DNA of 52,409 bases from NCBI GenBank assembly GCA_946410185.1, contig CAMJZI010000007.1:1-52409 (forward strand). Direction: 5' to 3'. Below are positions 25,671 through 34,469 of the stretch, piece by piece. The translations under genes were made by a program, and so were the position numbers. Positions within the stretch are counted from its first letter, which is position 1. The number at the start of each line of letters is the position of its first letter. The DNA comes from an uncultured Porphyromonadaceae bacterium (lineage in GTDB: Bacteria > Bacteroidota > Bacteroidia > Bacteroidales > Muribaculaceae). Below the pieces are notes generated by a model. It saw nothing but the letters and a program-made list of their open reading frames with translations, was not told the DNA's origin and did no database searches.

Positions 25671-25714
25671 GAATGACCACTATGAACATCAACCTCATAG
25701 TGGCATTCTTTTTT
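25671..25714 (+). terminator. Strong Rho-independent terminator after gpmI
   Basis: GAATG-CCACTATGA and TCATAGTGG-ATTC form a 14-15 base stem with one mismatch, a 9-base loop and six Ts (25709-25714). Confidence 0.85.
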
Positions 25715-25821
25715 ATTATAAGGTGTCAACGTCTTGTTGGCAGGATGGCCTCCAACGGACATGGCCATACCAATAACGATTGATAATCAGAATGGAAAAT
25801 GATGGTACGGGTTTGTAAAAA

Positions 25822-25870
25822 ATAGCCTATTATTGTGTGTTTTACCTCAAAATTCCCAAAAATAGGCTAT
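25822..25870. repeat. Inverted repeat, operator-like, before the receptor operon
   Basis: ATAGCCTATT (25822-25831) and AATAGGCTAT (25861-25870) are perfect 10-base inverted arms with a 29-base spacer. The right arm occupies the expected -33 position of the promoter whose -7 box is at 25893-25900. Confidence 0.6.
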
Positions 25871-25892
25871 CGTGAGATCTTTTTGATCGCAG

Positions 25893-25900
25893 TAATTTTG
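25893..25900 (+). promoter_or_regulatory. Receptor operon -7 box TAATTTTG
   Basis: TAATTTTG lies 35 bases before ATG 25936. The -33 position lacks TTG and is instead covered by the right arm of the inverted repeat, suggesting a regulated promoter. Confidence 0.55.
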
Positions 25901-25935
25901 CGTGGAATTCAAGACACAACAACCCTATCAGAAAA

Positions 25936-28677
25936 ATGAGAATTAATCATATTGTTGTTTTGATGGCGATGTCGCTCACCGCCCTTTGTGCTGCTGGTTA
26001 CACCTTGCGAGGCTCGGTAAGCGATGGTCAAACGCATGAGAAAATACCTTTTGCAACGGTAAAGGTAACCCCTGGTAATCATGTCACACAGACCGACGCA
26101 TCAGGCAATTTCTATCTTACCATCGATGGCGGTAACTACACCGTTACCGTGTCTTTTGTGGGGTATAAGTCCTCGCAATCGTCAGTTGTCCTTAATAGCG
26201 ACCGCACGCTTGATTTGAATATAGAGGAGGACAGCCATGTACTCGGCGATGTCGTGGTGACTGCCAAGGAATCGACGGGCATTACCAGCACCTCGCGCAT
26301 CGACCGCGACGCGATGGCACACCTGCAACCCACAAGTTTTACCGATTTAATGGAATTGCTGCCTGGCAACATCTCGCACAATCCCAACATGGGGGCTGTC
26401 AATTCCATTAAATTGCGAGAGACTGGCAGCAGCAATTCAGATTATGACATCTCGTCGCTGGGAACGTTGTTCATGGTGGATGGAGCGCCCATCAATGGCG
26501 ATGCCAATATGCAGAATGTGCCTGACGGCAGCGAGGCGGCCCGTGATATGACGGGCAAGGGTGTTGACATGCGAACACTGAGCACCGACAATATCGAGAG
26601 TGTGGAGGTCATCCGTGGCATCCCATCGGCCGAGTATGGCAACCTCACCAGCGGCATGGTCAACATCAAGCGCATCAGGCGTGCCACACCGTTCACTGCT
26701 CGTTTCAAGGCCGATGAATACAGCAAACTGGTGTCATTGGGAAAAGGCTTCTACATGGGTAACTCGGGACACATTGTTAATGTTGACGGCGGTTACTTGG
26801 ATTCCAAAATTGACCCTCGCAATCATCTAGAGAATTACAAGCGTCTGAATCTCTCGACACGCTTGAATCTGCGTTTTGAACACCCGGCGATTACAACTTC
26901 GTTGATTACGGGCGTGGACTATACTGGCTCGTTTGATAATGCCAAGGAAGATCCCGACTTGAGCTACCGTAAGGTGGATGAGTATCGGTCACGCTACAAC
27001 CGCTGGAACTATACCAGCGATTTGACTTTATCATTTAACCGTATGTCATGGCTCAGAAGCATAAATGTCAATACCTCGGTGAGTTATCAGCACGACCGCC
27101 TTGAACGTAATAAGCAGGTGGCTCCGCAACGCGCCTCGGTGGCTCCCACCACGATGGAAGAGGGAGAGCACGACGGCCAGTACCTGCTCAGCGAGTATGT
27201 TGCCAATTATGTGAGTGACGGTAAACCCCTCAATATATATGTCAAGGCCAAAGCCGAGGGCGCATGGAACTTATCGCGTGTCAAGAATACTTACAAGGCT
27301 GGTATGGAATGGACCTTGTCCAAGAATTACGGCGATGGTCAGGTCTATGACCTCACACGTCCGCTTGGTGCGTCATGGACGACCCGTCCGCGTGCCTATA
27401 AGGACATTCCTGCATTGAATGTGCTCTCGTTTTATCTCGAAGACAACTTTTCTGTCCCCATCGGCTCGACTTCACTCGAGGCGCAATTGGGCGTGCGATC
27501 CATCCAACTGCCAGGTCTTGACAGCCGTTACTATTTGAGCAACCACCCATATCTGGATCCACGCATGAACGTCAAGTGGAGCCTGCCTGCCATTGTCGTC
27601 GGGGGGCAGGATCTGCATTCCTACCTGGCTGGCGGTTTTGGCCTGACCACCAAGATGCCTACCATTAATCATCTGTTCCCCCAGGTGAATTATCATGACT
27701 ATATCCAGCTCAACTACTATGATGTGAACGATCCAGTGAACCGCAGCCGCATCAGCCTGCGCACCTATATCGACGATGTGACCAACTATGACCTGAAGCC
27801 CGCCCGCAACCACAAGTGGGAAATCCGCTTCGGTGCCAATATTGGACGCAATAGTCTATCAGTCACCTATTTTAATGAGAAAATGCACTCGGGCTATCGT
27901 TATAGCGCCTACTATAAACCTTATAGCTATCGCTGGTATGACGTGGATGCTATTGATCCGTCAGCGCTTACTTCGGCCCCTGTGCTTCAAGACCTGCCTT
28001 TTGAAGACCGCACGGTGTTGGGTGGCTATAGCAAGCAGACCAATGGCAGCAGGTTGAACAAGGAAGGTATCGAGTGGGTCCTCACCACAGCCCGCTGGCA
28101 ACCCATTGCCACCGCGCTTACTGTGACGGGTGCATGGTTCCGCTCGACATATACCAACTCCCAGCAGATGTATAGTACCGTGAGCGATGTGGTGGCGGGT
28201 GTCATCGTTAGCAACCACTATGTGGGGCTGTATGATTGGAACGACGGCCGTGTCAACGAGCAGTTGAATACCAATTTCATGTTTGATACCCAGGTCAAGC
28301 GCTGGGGGCTGGTCTTCACAACCAACGTGCAGTGCATGTGGTTTGAGAGCACGCGCCGCATGTCGCAGGATGGCATGCCCGTGGCCTATATCGACGTGGC
28401 CGATGGCCAGTTGCATCCTTATACCGCAGACCTGCTTTCTCACCCGCTGTTGCAATTCCTCACTAAATATTACAACAGTGATGTCTATAAACGGCAGACG
28501 ACCCCCACGGCAGTTTACATCAACCTGAAAGCGACAAAAGAAATAGGTAAGCACCTGAAGGTCGCAGTCTTTGTGAATCGTATCCTCGATTACCTGCCTG
28601 ATTATAAGTCTAATGGATTGACGATTCGCCGCAGTAGCGACCCTTACTTTGGAATGGAACTTAATTTTTCACTATAA
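25936..28677 (+). CDS. TonB-dependent outer-membrane receptor
   Basis: This 913-residue receptor has a signal peptide (residues 1-20), a carboxypeptidase-regulatory-like beta-sandwich (about 22-105, with YTLRGSVSDGQTHEKIPFATV), a plug domain (about 110-245, including VVVTAKES and SVEVIRGIPSAEYGN), and a long barrel ending in Phe-Ser-Leu. It takes up an unknown substrate across the outer membrane using TonB energy. It is the first gene of a four-gene operon with a lipoprotein, another barrel and an M16 protease. A SusD-like partner is absent, unlike glycan-uptake systems, which argues for a peptide or metal ligand. An inverted repeat sits over its promoter. Confidence 0.93.
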   Translation: MRINHIVVLMAMSLTALCAAGYTLRGSVSDGQTHEKIPFATVKVTPGNHVTQTDASGNFYLTIDGGNYTVTVSFVGYKSSQSSVVLNSDRTLDLNIEEDSHVLGDVVVTAKESTGITSTSRIDRDAMAHLQPTSFTDLMELLPGNISHNPNMGAVNSIKLRETGSSNSDYDISSLGTLFMVDGAPINGDANMQNVPDGSEAARDMTGKGVDMRTLSTDNIESVEVIRGIPSAEYGNLTSGMVNIKRIRRATPFTARFKADEYSKLVSLGKGFYMGNSGHIVNVDGGYLDSKIDPRNHLENYKRLNLSTRLNLRFEHPAITTSLITGVDYTGSFDNAKEDPDLSYRKVDEYRSRYNRWNYTSDLTLSFNRMSWLRSINVNTSVSYQHDRLERNKQVAPQRASVAPTTMEEGEHDGQYLLSEYVANYVSDGKPLNIYVKAKAEGAWNLSRVKNTYKAGMEWTLSKNYGDGQVYDLTRPLGASWTTRPRAYKDIPALNVLSFYLEDNFSVPIGSTSLEAQLGVRSIQLPGLDSRYYLSNHPYLDPRMNVKWSLPAIVVGGQDLHSYLAGGFGLTTKMPTINHLFPQVNYHDYIQLNYYDVNDPVNRSRISLRTYIDDVTNYDLKPARNHKWEIRFGANIGRNSLSVTYFNEKMHSGYRYSAYYKPYSYRWYDVDAIDPSALTSAPVLQDLPFEDRTVLGGYSKQTNGSRLNKEGIEWVLTTARWQPIATALTVTGAWFRSTYTNSQQMYSTVSDVVAGVIVSNHYVGLYDWNDGRVNEQLNTNFMFDTQVKRWGLVFTTNVQCMWFESTRRMSQDGMPVAYIDVADGQLHPYTADLLSHPLLQFLTKYYNSDVYKRQTTPTAVYINLKATKEIGKHLKVAVFVNRILDYLPDYKSNGLTIRRSSDPYFGMELNFSL

Positions 28678-28698
28678 GAAATAAAATACTATTAAACA

Positions 28699-29961
28699 AT
28701 GAAGAAGATATTGATGATTTCGGCCTTAATGTTCGTGATGGTCGCCTGTGACGACAATCTCGATGAAGGCTTGACTTACTGCACGCCTGATTTTACCGTG
28801 CAGTTACCTGTGGACCTGCAGGGCGCCGCTATCCAGTCACAAACACTCGAAGTGAAAGACGTTTCCAGTGGCCGTAAGGTCGTTTACAGTGACCTCAATG
28901 GTGTGGCCCTCAAGACCGGCCTGTATGACATGGGCTATGAAGCCGATGTGACAATGGGCGGAACCACTCGCCATGTGACAGCCTATGTCCAATCGGTGCA
29001 GATTTCATCAACGACCCAATCGGTTGTGCTACCTGCATTTGAAAGCCTTGTGAACGATGATTTCATTATCGAGGAAATATTTTTCACGGGCACCTTGCAG
29101 ACCTCTGGTAACCAGTATTATGGCGATGATTATATCAAGATTTATAACAATACCGACCATGTGCTCTATGCCGACGGCTTGTCAATTGTCGAGTCCAAAT
29201 TCCTCACGACCGCGAAATATGACTATGATCCCGATATCATGAACGAGGCCATGACTGTGCAAGCCATTTATACAATCCCTGGTAACGGTACTGAGCATCC
29301 CGTCGAGCCTGGTCAGAGCCTCATCATCGCCGACACGGGCATTGACCACAAGGTGGCTAACCCCAACAGTTTTGACCTGAGTGCGGCCGATTGGGAGTGG
29401 TATGACATATCGATCAGTGCCAGTCACATGGACATTGATAGCCCCACAGTACCAAATCTCGACAAGTGGTATTGTTACACGCAGTCTTTCTTTGTACTCC
29501 ACAACCGCGGTTTCAAGGCCTGGGCACTGGCGCGCATCCCGGTGGACAAGGAAGAATATTTGACCCATTACAACTACCAGTACAGTTATGTCATCATGAA
29601 CGCCTCTGGCACCTTCCCGATGACACAATCGGCCTATAAGATACCCAACACCTGGATTGTGGATGCCGTTAATTGCGGTGTGGAATCAGAGTATGTGTGG
29701 AATGTGACCGCACCTTCTCTTGATCGAGGCTGGTCTTATTGCGGAACCATCGACCATGACAAGACTCGCTACTTTCACAGTGTGCGTCGCAAGATGCTTT
29801 ATCTGAAGGACGGTCATCCCCATTTCAAGGATACCAATAATTCCACAGATGATTTTAACCCCTATTGCATTCCAAGCTTGATTGAGGAGCAGGGTACAGT
29901 CATTGACATGGATGGCCATGTGGCGACGCAACTCACATGGGATGGCGTGACATCTAAGTAG
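28699..29961 (+). CDS. DUF4876-like lipoprotein
   Basis: This 420-residue lipoprotein has the lipobox VMVAC with Cys17. The residues after it are acidic (DDN), similar to signals that send Bacteroidetes lipoproteins to the cell surface. The N-terminal half (about 30-120, with YTCTPDF-like and VTAYVQSVQI beta strands) is a sandwich-like domain, and the C-terminal half includes FFTGTLQTSGNQYYGDDYIKI and DNTNSTDDFNPY-type segments, matching DUF4876. The role is unknown in the literature I know. It lies 21 bases after the receptor gene and 8 bases before the next gene. A role as surface ligand-binding partner of the receptor is an inference. Confidence 0.75.
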   Translation: MKKILMISALMFVMVACDDNLDEGLTYCTPDFTVQLPVDLQGAAIQSQTLEVKDVSSGRKVVYSDLNGVALKTGLYDMGYEADVTMGGTTRHVTAYVQSVQISSTTQSVVLPAFESLVNDDFIIEEIFFTGTLQTSGNQYYGDDYIKIYNNTDHVLYADGLSIVESKFLTTAKYDYDPDIMNEAMTVQAIYTIPGNGTEHPVEPGQSLIIADTGIDHKVANPNSFDLSAADWEWYDISISASHMDIDSPTVPNLDKWYCYTQSFFVLHNRGFKAWALARIPVDKEEYLTHYNYQYSYVIMNASGTFPMTQSAYKIPNTWIVDAVNCGVESEYVWNVTAPSLDRGWSYCGTIDHDKTRYFHSVRRKMLYLKDGHPHFKDTNNSTDDFNPYCIPSLIEEQGTVIDMDGHVATQLTWDGVTSK

Positions 29962-29969
29962 ACTAGGCC

Positions 29970-31481
29970 ATGAAGCGATTGGGCATATTATTACTGATAA
30001 GTCTTGCTGGTTGTGCAGCAGCGATGGCACAGGAGGCCCCGCGCTGGATGTCGCTCGACGATACCTTGCGCGTTGAACATCTGCTCTCGCTGGCTTGGCA
30101 AAATCCGGTCATCAAGCAGTTCTCACAGGCCAGTGGCGAGAGCCATGCCGGTGGCGGCTTTGTCATCAGTGACGAGGATAGCGGTAGCCCTCTTGATATC
30201 CAGCGTGGTGACTATTCACGTATGTGGCATCTGGCTGCCGACACCCATATCAAGCATAATGCCTCCACCTTGTGGGGATTTGCTCGTTATGAGAATGGCT
30301 TTACCGATGGCATCACGTGGAATGAGACGAGTGATATCGACATCATTTACCCGGTTGTTCTGGCCGATAGTGTGCGCGGGGCCAGCGTAAAAACCGAGCG
30401 TTATAGCTTTGGCGGTGGTTATGCACAAGGCAATGGCCGCTTCTACTGGGGGGCCTATATCGATTATACCGCTGGTCTTCACTATCGTCGGGTAGATCCC
30501 CGTCCTCGTAACATTACCGCCTGCCTGAATCTATCGGCTGGTGTCGGCATGAGAGCCGTCAATTCACATATTCTGGCCGTGTCGCTCAACTTCAGGAAAT
30601 ACAAGCAGACCAATAACGTGGCCTTCTATAGCGAATTAGGCCATGACAAGATTTTCCATTTGACTGGCTTGACCAACGATTACGGCCGCTTTGCTGGTAC
30701 TGGCGAGGCTTCTTATTACAACGGCTATCGTTGGGGCGTGACTGTCAATCTGCAACCAGAGCGGGCCCGGGGACTGTCGATGTGCGTGAATGCTTCAAGG
30801 TTCTCCTTTGACAACATTCTCACGGCACTCAATAAATTGCCGCTGGCCCATATTACCCATAACAGTATTGATGGCGAACTGGGCTGGTTGCAGCGCAACT
30901 GGGGCGTTCGGGCCGTTGTCGGTGCGTCAAGGCGTGTTGTGACCGAGAATGTCTTTGGTGATGCTGCAGCAATGGTTTACCCTCAGATTGGGAGTAATGA
31001 CATGTATCACGAGAACCGTTTCAATGCTGGCCTCGATGCCATGTGGTCAAAGTTGTGGTCGGCATCATTGATGACCGTCTTGCGTCCCTTTGCCAGTTAT
31101 CATCATGTAAATGAGATATATGCCGATCCTCGCGGCAGACGGCTGCTCAACACGGTTGAGTGGGGCGCTCGCCTGGGTTCGCAATGGCACTTTGGACGTT
31201 TCATGCCCGGATTACAACTTGGAGTGATGCTTGATCACCCCATTGATAGCCAGTGGTTTGTGGCGGGTGTGAAAGACGAGTTAAAGGGCCTCTTGAGGGC
31301 AAAACAGGCTGGCTATGACTATCTCAGTCATTTCCACAGCCATGGACAAGCAGTGTTCTCGTTGCAAGTGGCTGTGAATAAACGGCAGGCCATCCGTGCC
31401 GAGTGCGGTGCCACTGTGGGGCGGTATCATGGTGGGCACAAGACTATTGATGCCTTTACATCGATTAACTATGTGTTTTGA
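29970..31481 (+). CDS. DUF6850-like outer-membrane beta-barrel protein
   Basis: This 503-residue protein has a signal peptide (LLLISLAGCAAAMAQ; the Cys could make it a lipoprotein, but cleavage at AMA-Q is also plausible). The mature part starts APRWMSLDDTLRVEHLLSLAWQNP and then shows regular amphipathic beta strands with many aromatic residues to the end, which finishes in Phe (TSINYVF). This matches the DUF6850 family of Bacteroidetes barrels that occur beside DUF4876 lipoproteins. The function is unknown. Its tight spacing to both neighbours (8 and 29 bases) marks it as part of the operon. Confidence 0.75.
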   Translation: MKRLGILLLISLAGCAAAMAQEAPRWMSLDDTLRVEHLLSLAWQNPVIKQFSQASGESHAGGGFVISDEDSGSPLDIQRGDYSRMWHLAADTHIKHNASTLWGFARYENGFTDGITWNETSDIDIIYPVVLADSVRGASVKTERYSFGGGYAQGNGRFYWGAYIDYTAGLHYRRVDPRPRNITACLNLSAGVGMRAVNSHILAVSLNFRKYKQTNNVAFYSELGHDKIFHLTGLTNDYGRFAGTGEASYYNGYRWGVTVNLQPERARGLSMCVNASRFSFDNILTALNKLPLAHITHNSIDGELGWLQRNWGVRAVVGASRRVVTENVFGDAAAMVYPQIGSNDMYHENRFNAGLDAMWSKLWSASLMTVLRPFASYHHVNEIYADPRGRRLLNTVEWGARLGSQWHFGRFMPGLQLGVMLDHPIDSQWFVAGVKDELKGLLRAKQAGYDYLSHFHSHGQAVFSLQVAVNKRQAIRAECGATVGRYHGGHKTIDAFTSINYVF

Positions 31482-31510
31482 CAATTAACCAGAATAAAGA
31501 AATATAACTG

Positions 31511-34333
31511 ATGAGAAGACTATTTTTGACATTTGTGGCCTTTGTTGTATTGGCAGCCACGGCAACCGACGTGATTCCGATGGACCCGACTGTGCGCACA
31601 GGCACACTGGACAACGGCCTCACCTACTATGTGAAGCATAACAATTATCCCGAACACCATGCCGACTTTTTTATCGCCCAGTGCGTGGGCTCGATTCAAG
31701 AGGAGGAAAATCAGCGTGGTCTGGCCCACTTCTTGGAGCACATGTGTTTTAACGGAACCAAACATTTTCCTGGCAATTCCCTCATCGACTACCTGGAGAA
31801 GAATGGAGTTAAATTCGGAGCCAATCTCAATGCCTACACCAGTACCGATGAGACTGTTTATAACATTAGCAATGTGCCCACAGGGCGACAGGGCTTGCTG
31901 GATTCATGCATGCTCATTTTGAGTGACTGGGGCCACGATCTCTTGCTCAAGGGTAAAGATATTGACGAGGAACGAGGCGTTATTGAGGGAGAGTACCGCC
32001 ACCGCAGCGGTGCTAACTACCGCTTGATTGAGAAATCTTCACCCGATGTTTATCCTGGCTGTCTTTACGGGTCCCGCATGCCCATCGGCTTGATGAGCGT
32101 TGTCAAGAATTTCAAGCACAAGGAACTGCGTGACTACTACAAGAAATGGTATCACCCCAGTAATCAGTGTGTGATTGTTGTGGGAGACATCGACCCAGAC
32201 TGGGCAGTCGCCAGAATTCATGAACTTTTCGGAAAAGTGAAGAATCCCAAGAAGGCAGCTCCTGTGGCCAAGGTAATGGTTCCTGACAATGAACAGATTA
32301 TTGCTACCGTTCAGACCGATCCCGAGCAGACCACTACTAGCGTGCGCCTGTTGTTCAAGCACGACCGGTTGTCTGAGGATTTGATGCCGACAACTGCTTT
32401 TTTGCGCGATGATTACCTCAAGCATGTGGTTGCAGCCATGATGACATCACGCTTCAACGACCTCAACCAGCAGGCTGATGCCCCCTTTACCCACGTGGGT
32501 GTGACCGACCGCAATTTCATCATTTCCAAGACTTGCAAGGCTTTCCAACTCATTGCAATGACTAAGGACGGCCAGGCCGATCGGTCTATCCAGTGGCTAG
32601 CCCGCGAGGTGAACCGTGCAGCACGTTTTGGTTTTACCGATAGTGAGCTGCGTCGTGCGCGGCTCAATTATGTGTCGGCTCTCGACAAACTGTATCGTGA
32701 GCGTGATCGCTATAGCAATACCACTCTGGCCAGGGACTTTGTCAGAACATATCTGGATGGCGAGCCCATTGCCACCATCGAGGTCTATCGTGACTTGATG
32801 ATGAAGGAAATCGACGACATTACCCTTGACGAGGTAAACCGCTATTTTAATACCTTGGTCAGCCCTACCGATCGTAACGTGGTGTTAATGACTTATGCTC
32901 CTGAGAAGGCTGGAACTGCCATTCCCACCAAGCAGTCCTTAATTGACAGTTTCCATGCCGGTCGGGCGATGGATGTGCATGCTTGGGTGGACAGCGTGGC
33001 TGATTCTCGCTTGCTCACTATTGAACCCGAGGCCGGCGAGGTTGTGAAGACCGAGCCCTTGCCTGTGTTTGATGCCGAGTTGTGGACACTCTCCAATGGC
33101 ATGAAGGCGATGGTCAAACACACGGCTCTCAAACCCGGCGAGGTGGTTATCGCAGGCGCTGGCCCTGGTGGATTGTCACAGAACTACCGTGGTGCCGAAG
33201 ACGGTCCTTCGTTCAAAGTGTTTGGCAACGTGGCTGCCACAATGGGTTTCGGTCAGTTCTCGAGCAATGACTTGAAAAAAGCTCTGGCCGGCAAGGAGGT
33301 CTCGATGCGCACATTCGTAAGCAAGACCGAGGAGGGCTTCCAGGGTACGGCTACCCGTGGCGACCTTGAGACGGCATTCCAGTTACTGTATCTCAAACTG
33401 ACTTCGCCACAGAAGGACGAACCTGCCTTTAACGCTTACTTGGAGAATACGCGTTCACGCATGGCCAACCAGATGGCCGACCCCAAGTTTGAGTTTGCCG
33501 ACTCGTTGTTCGCCAACGTATTCAACCACCATCCACTGGGCGGAGAGCGATTGGGCAGGGACGAGGTGAACAAGGTGGACCTGAATAGGGTGCTTGAGGT
33601 CTACCGGGATCGGTTTGCTGAATTGAGCGACATCACTCTGTATATAGTCGGTGACTTTGATACCGATTCGCTCAAGACGCTGTTGGGCCGTTATGTGGCT
33701 TCGCTGCCAGCTTCGGTCGATGGACGCTATGAAAGTCCACGTGATATCGGTTATCGCTTGTATGATCACCACATCGACACCCGCTGGACTCGCAAGATGG
33801 AGAATCCGCAGGACAAGGTCTATTTCTTCTGGACTGCACAGTGCGACTATAATCTGCGCAATGCTCTGTTGGCCAAGGTGACAGGGCAGCTTTTCACGGC
33901 TATATTCCGCCAGCAACTGCGCGAAGACCGTGGATGGACTTATCATGTGGACACCCATTGCAGTGTTGTGCCTGACCAGAATGGCAATGATGCCCCGGTC
34001 ATCTTCATGCCGCTCAACGTCACGGTAACTGCTGGAAAGGCCGATGAGACACGCCAAATCATCAGTGAGGATATCAATCAGGTCGCTCTCAACGGGGTTA
34101 CACAAGAACAGCTCGACAAAGTCGTGAAATACCTGTGCAAGGTCAATGCCGAGGATCAGCAGGACAACACCTACTGGATGTCGATGATGAAGTACTACGA
34201 CAAGTTCGGCATCGATTTCGACACCGATTATGTAAAGACCCTGCAGGGCTTTACAACAGAAGACATCAGGCACTTTGTGGCTACCTATATCGCTCCGGCA
34301 AAGGTCCTCAACCTGACCATGACCCCTGAATGA
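31511..34333 (+). CDS. Secreted M16-family zinc metalloprotease
   Basis: This 940-residue pitrilysin/insulinase-like protease has an N-terminal signal peptide (about residues 1-19). The inverted zinc motif HFLEH lies at 73-77, with the third ligand Glu in the ERGVIEGE segment (154-161). The C-terminal half has the inactive M16 lobe, including LREDRGWTYHV, which contributes the substrate-binding Arg/Tyr. Two-lobed M16 enzymes form a clamshell that digests short peptides or small unfolded proteins. Secretion means it probably acts in the periplasm. Its place at the end of a TonB-receptor operon resembles the ferredoxin-uptake pair FusA/FusC of Pectobacterium; this analogy is inference. Confidence 0.92.
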   Translation: MRRLFLTFVAFVVLAATATDVIPMDPTVRTGTLDNGLTYYVKHNNYPEHHADFFIAQCVGSIQEEENQRGLAHFLEHMCFNGTKHFPGNSLIDYLEKNGVKFGANLNAYTSTDETVYNISNVPTGRQGLLDSCMLILSDWGHDLLLKGKDIDEERGVIEGEYRHRSGANYRLIEKSSPDVYPGCLYGSRMPIGLMSVVKNFKHKELRDYYKKWYHPSNQCVIVVGDIDPDWAVARIHELFGKVKNPKKAAPVAKVMVPDNEQIIATVQTDPEQTTTSVRLLFKHDRLSEDLMPTTAFLRDDYLKHVVAAMMTSRFNDLNQQADAPFTHVGVTDRNFIISKTCKAFQLIAMTKDGQADRSIQWLAREVNRAARFGFTDSELRRARLNYVSALDKLYRERDRYSNTTLARDFVRTYLDGEPIATIEVYRDLMMKEIDDITLDEVNRYFNTLVSPTDRNVVLMTYAPEKAGTAIPTKQSLIDSFHAGRAMDVHAWVDSVADSRLLTIEPEAGEVVKTEPLPVFDAELWTLSNGMKAMVKHTALKPGEVVIAGAGPGGLSQNYRGAEDGPSFKVFGNVAATMGFGQFSSNDLKKALAGKEVSMRTFVSKTEEGFQGTATRGDLETAFQLLYLKLTSPQKDEPAFNAYLENTRSRMANQMADPKFEFADSLFANVFNHHPLGGERLGRDEVNKVDLNRVLEVYRDRFAELSDITLYIVGDFDTDSLKTLLGRYVASLPASVDGRYESPRDIGYRLYDHHIDTRWTRKMENPQDKVYFFWTAQCDYNLRNALLAKVTGQLFTAIFRQQLREDRGWTYHVDTHCSVVPDQNGNDAPVIFMPLNVTVTAGKADETRQIISEDINQVALNGVTQEQLDKVVKYLCKVNAEDQQDNTYWMSMMKYYDKFGIDFDTDYVKTLQGFTTEDIRHFVATYIAPAKVLNLTMTPE

Positions 34334-34391
34334 ACCTTGGTGGAATAGTCCTGAACTTAACAGGCTCCCATCGGTGCCCAGATCGAAAAGA

Positions 34392-34427
34392 AACGCCGAG
34401 AGACGCTATTGTCTGTCTCTTGGCGTT
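34392..34427 (-). terminator. Terminator shared at the end of the receptor operon and GH92 gene
   Basis: AACGCCGAGAGAC and GTCTCTTGGCGTT form a 13-pair stem including one G-U. On the minus strand the T-rich TTTCTTTTCG follows, fitting termination of the GH92 gene; on the plus strand it may also end the receptor operon. Confidence 0.65.
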
Positions 34428-34469
34428 GAATGTTATAAAAACACGATAGTGTAGCGGCAAGAAGAAGGA

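Larger units (their letters stand above)
25558..25935. other. Intergenic region between gpmI and the receptor operon
   Basis: This 378-base region holds a small GGCGC/GCGCC hairpin (25568-25585), the gpmI terminator (25671-25714), a 10-base inverted repeat (25822-25870) and the receptor promoter -7 box (25893-25900). I see no supported gene in it. Confidence 0.6.
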
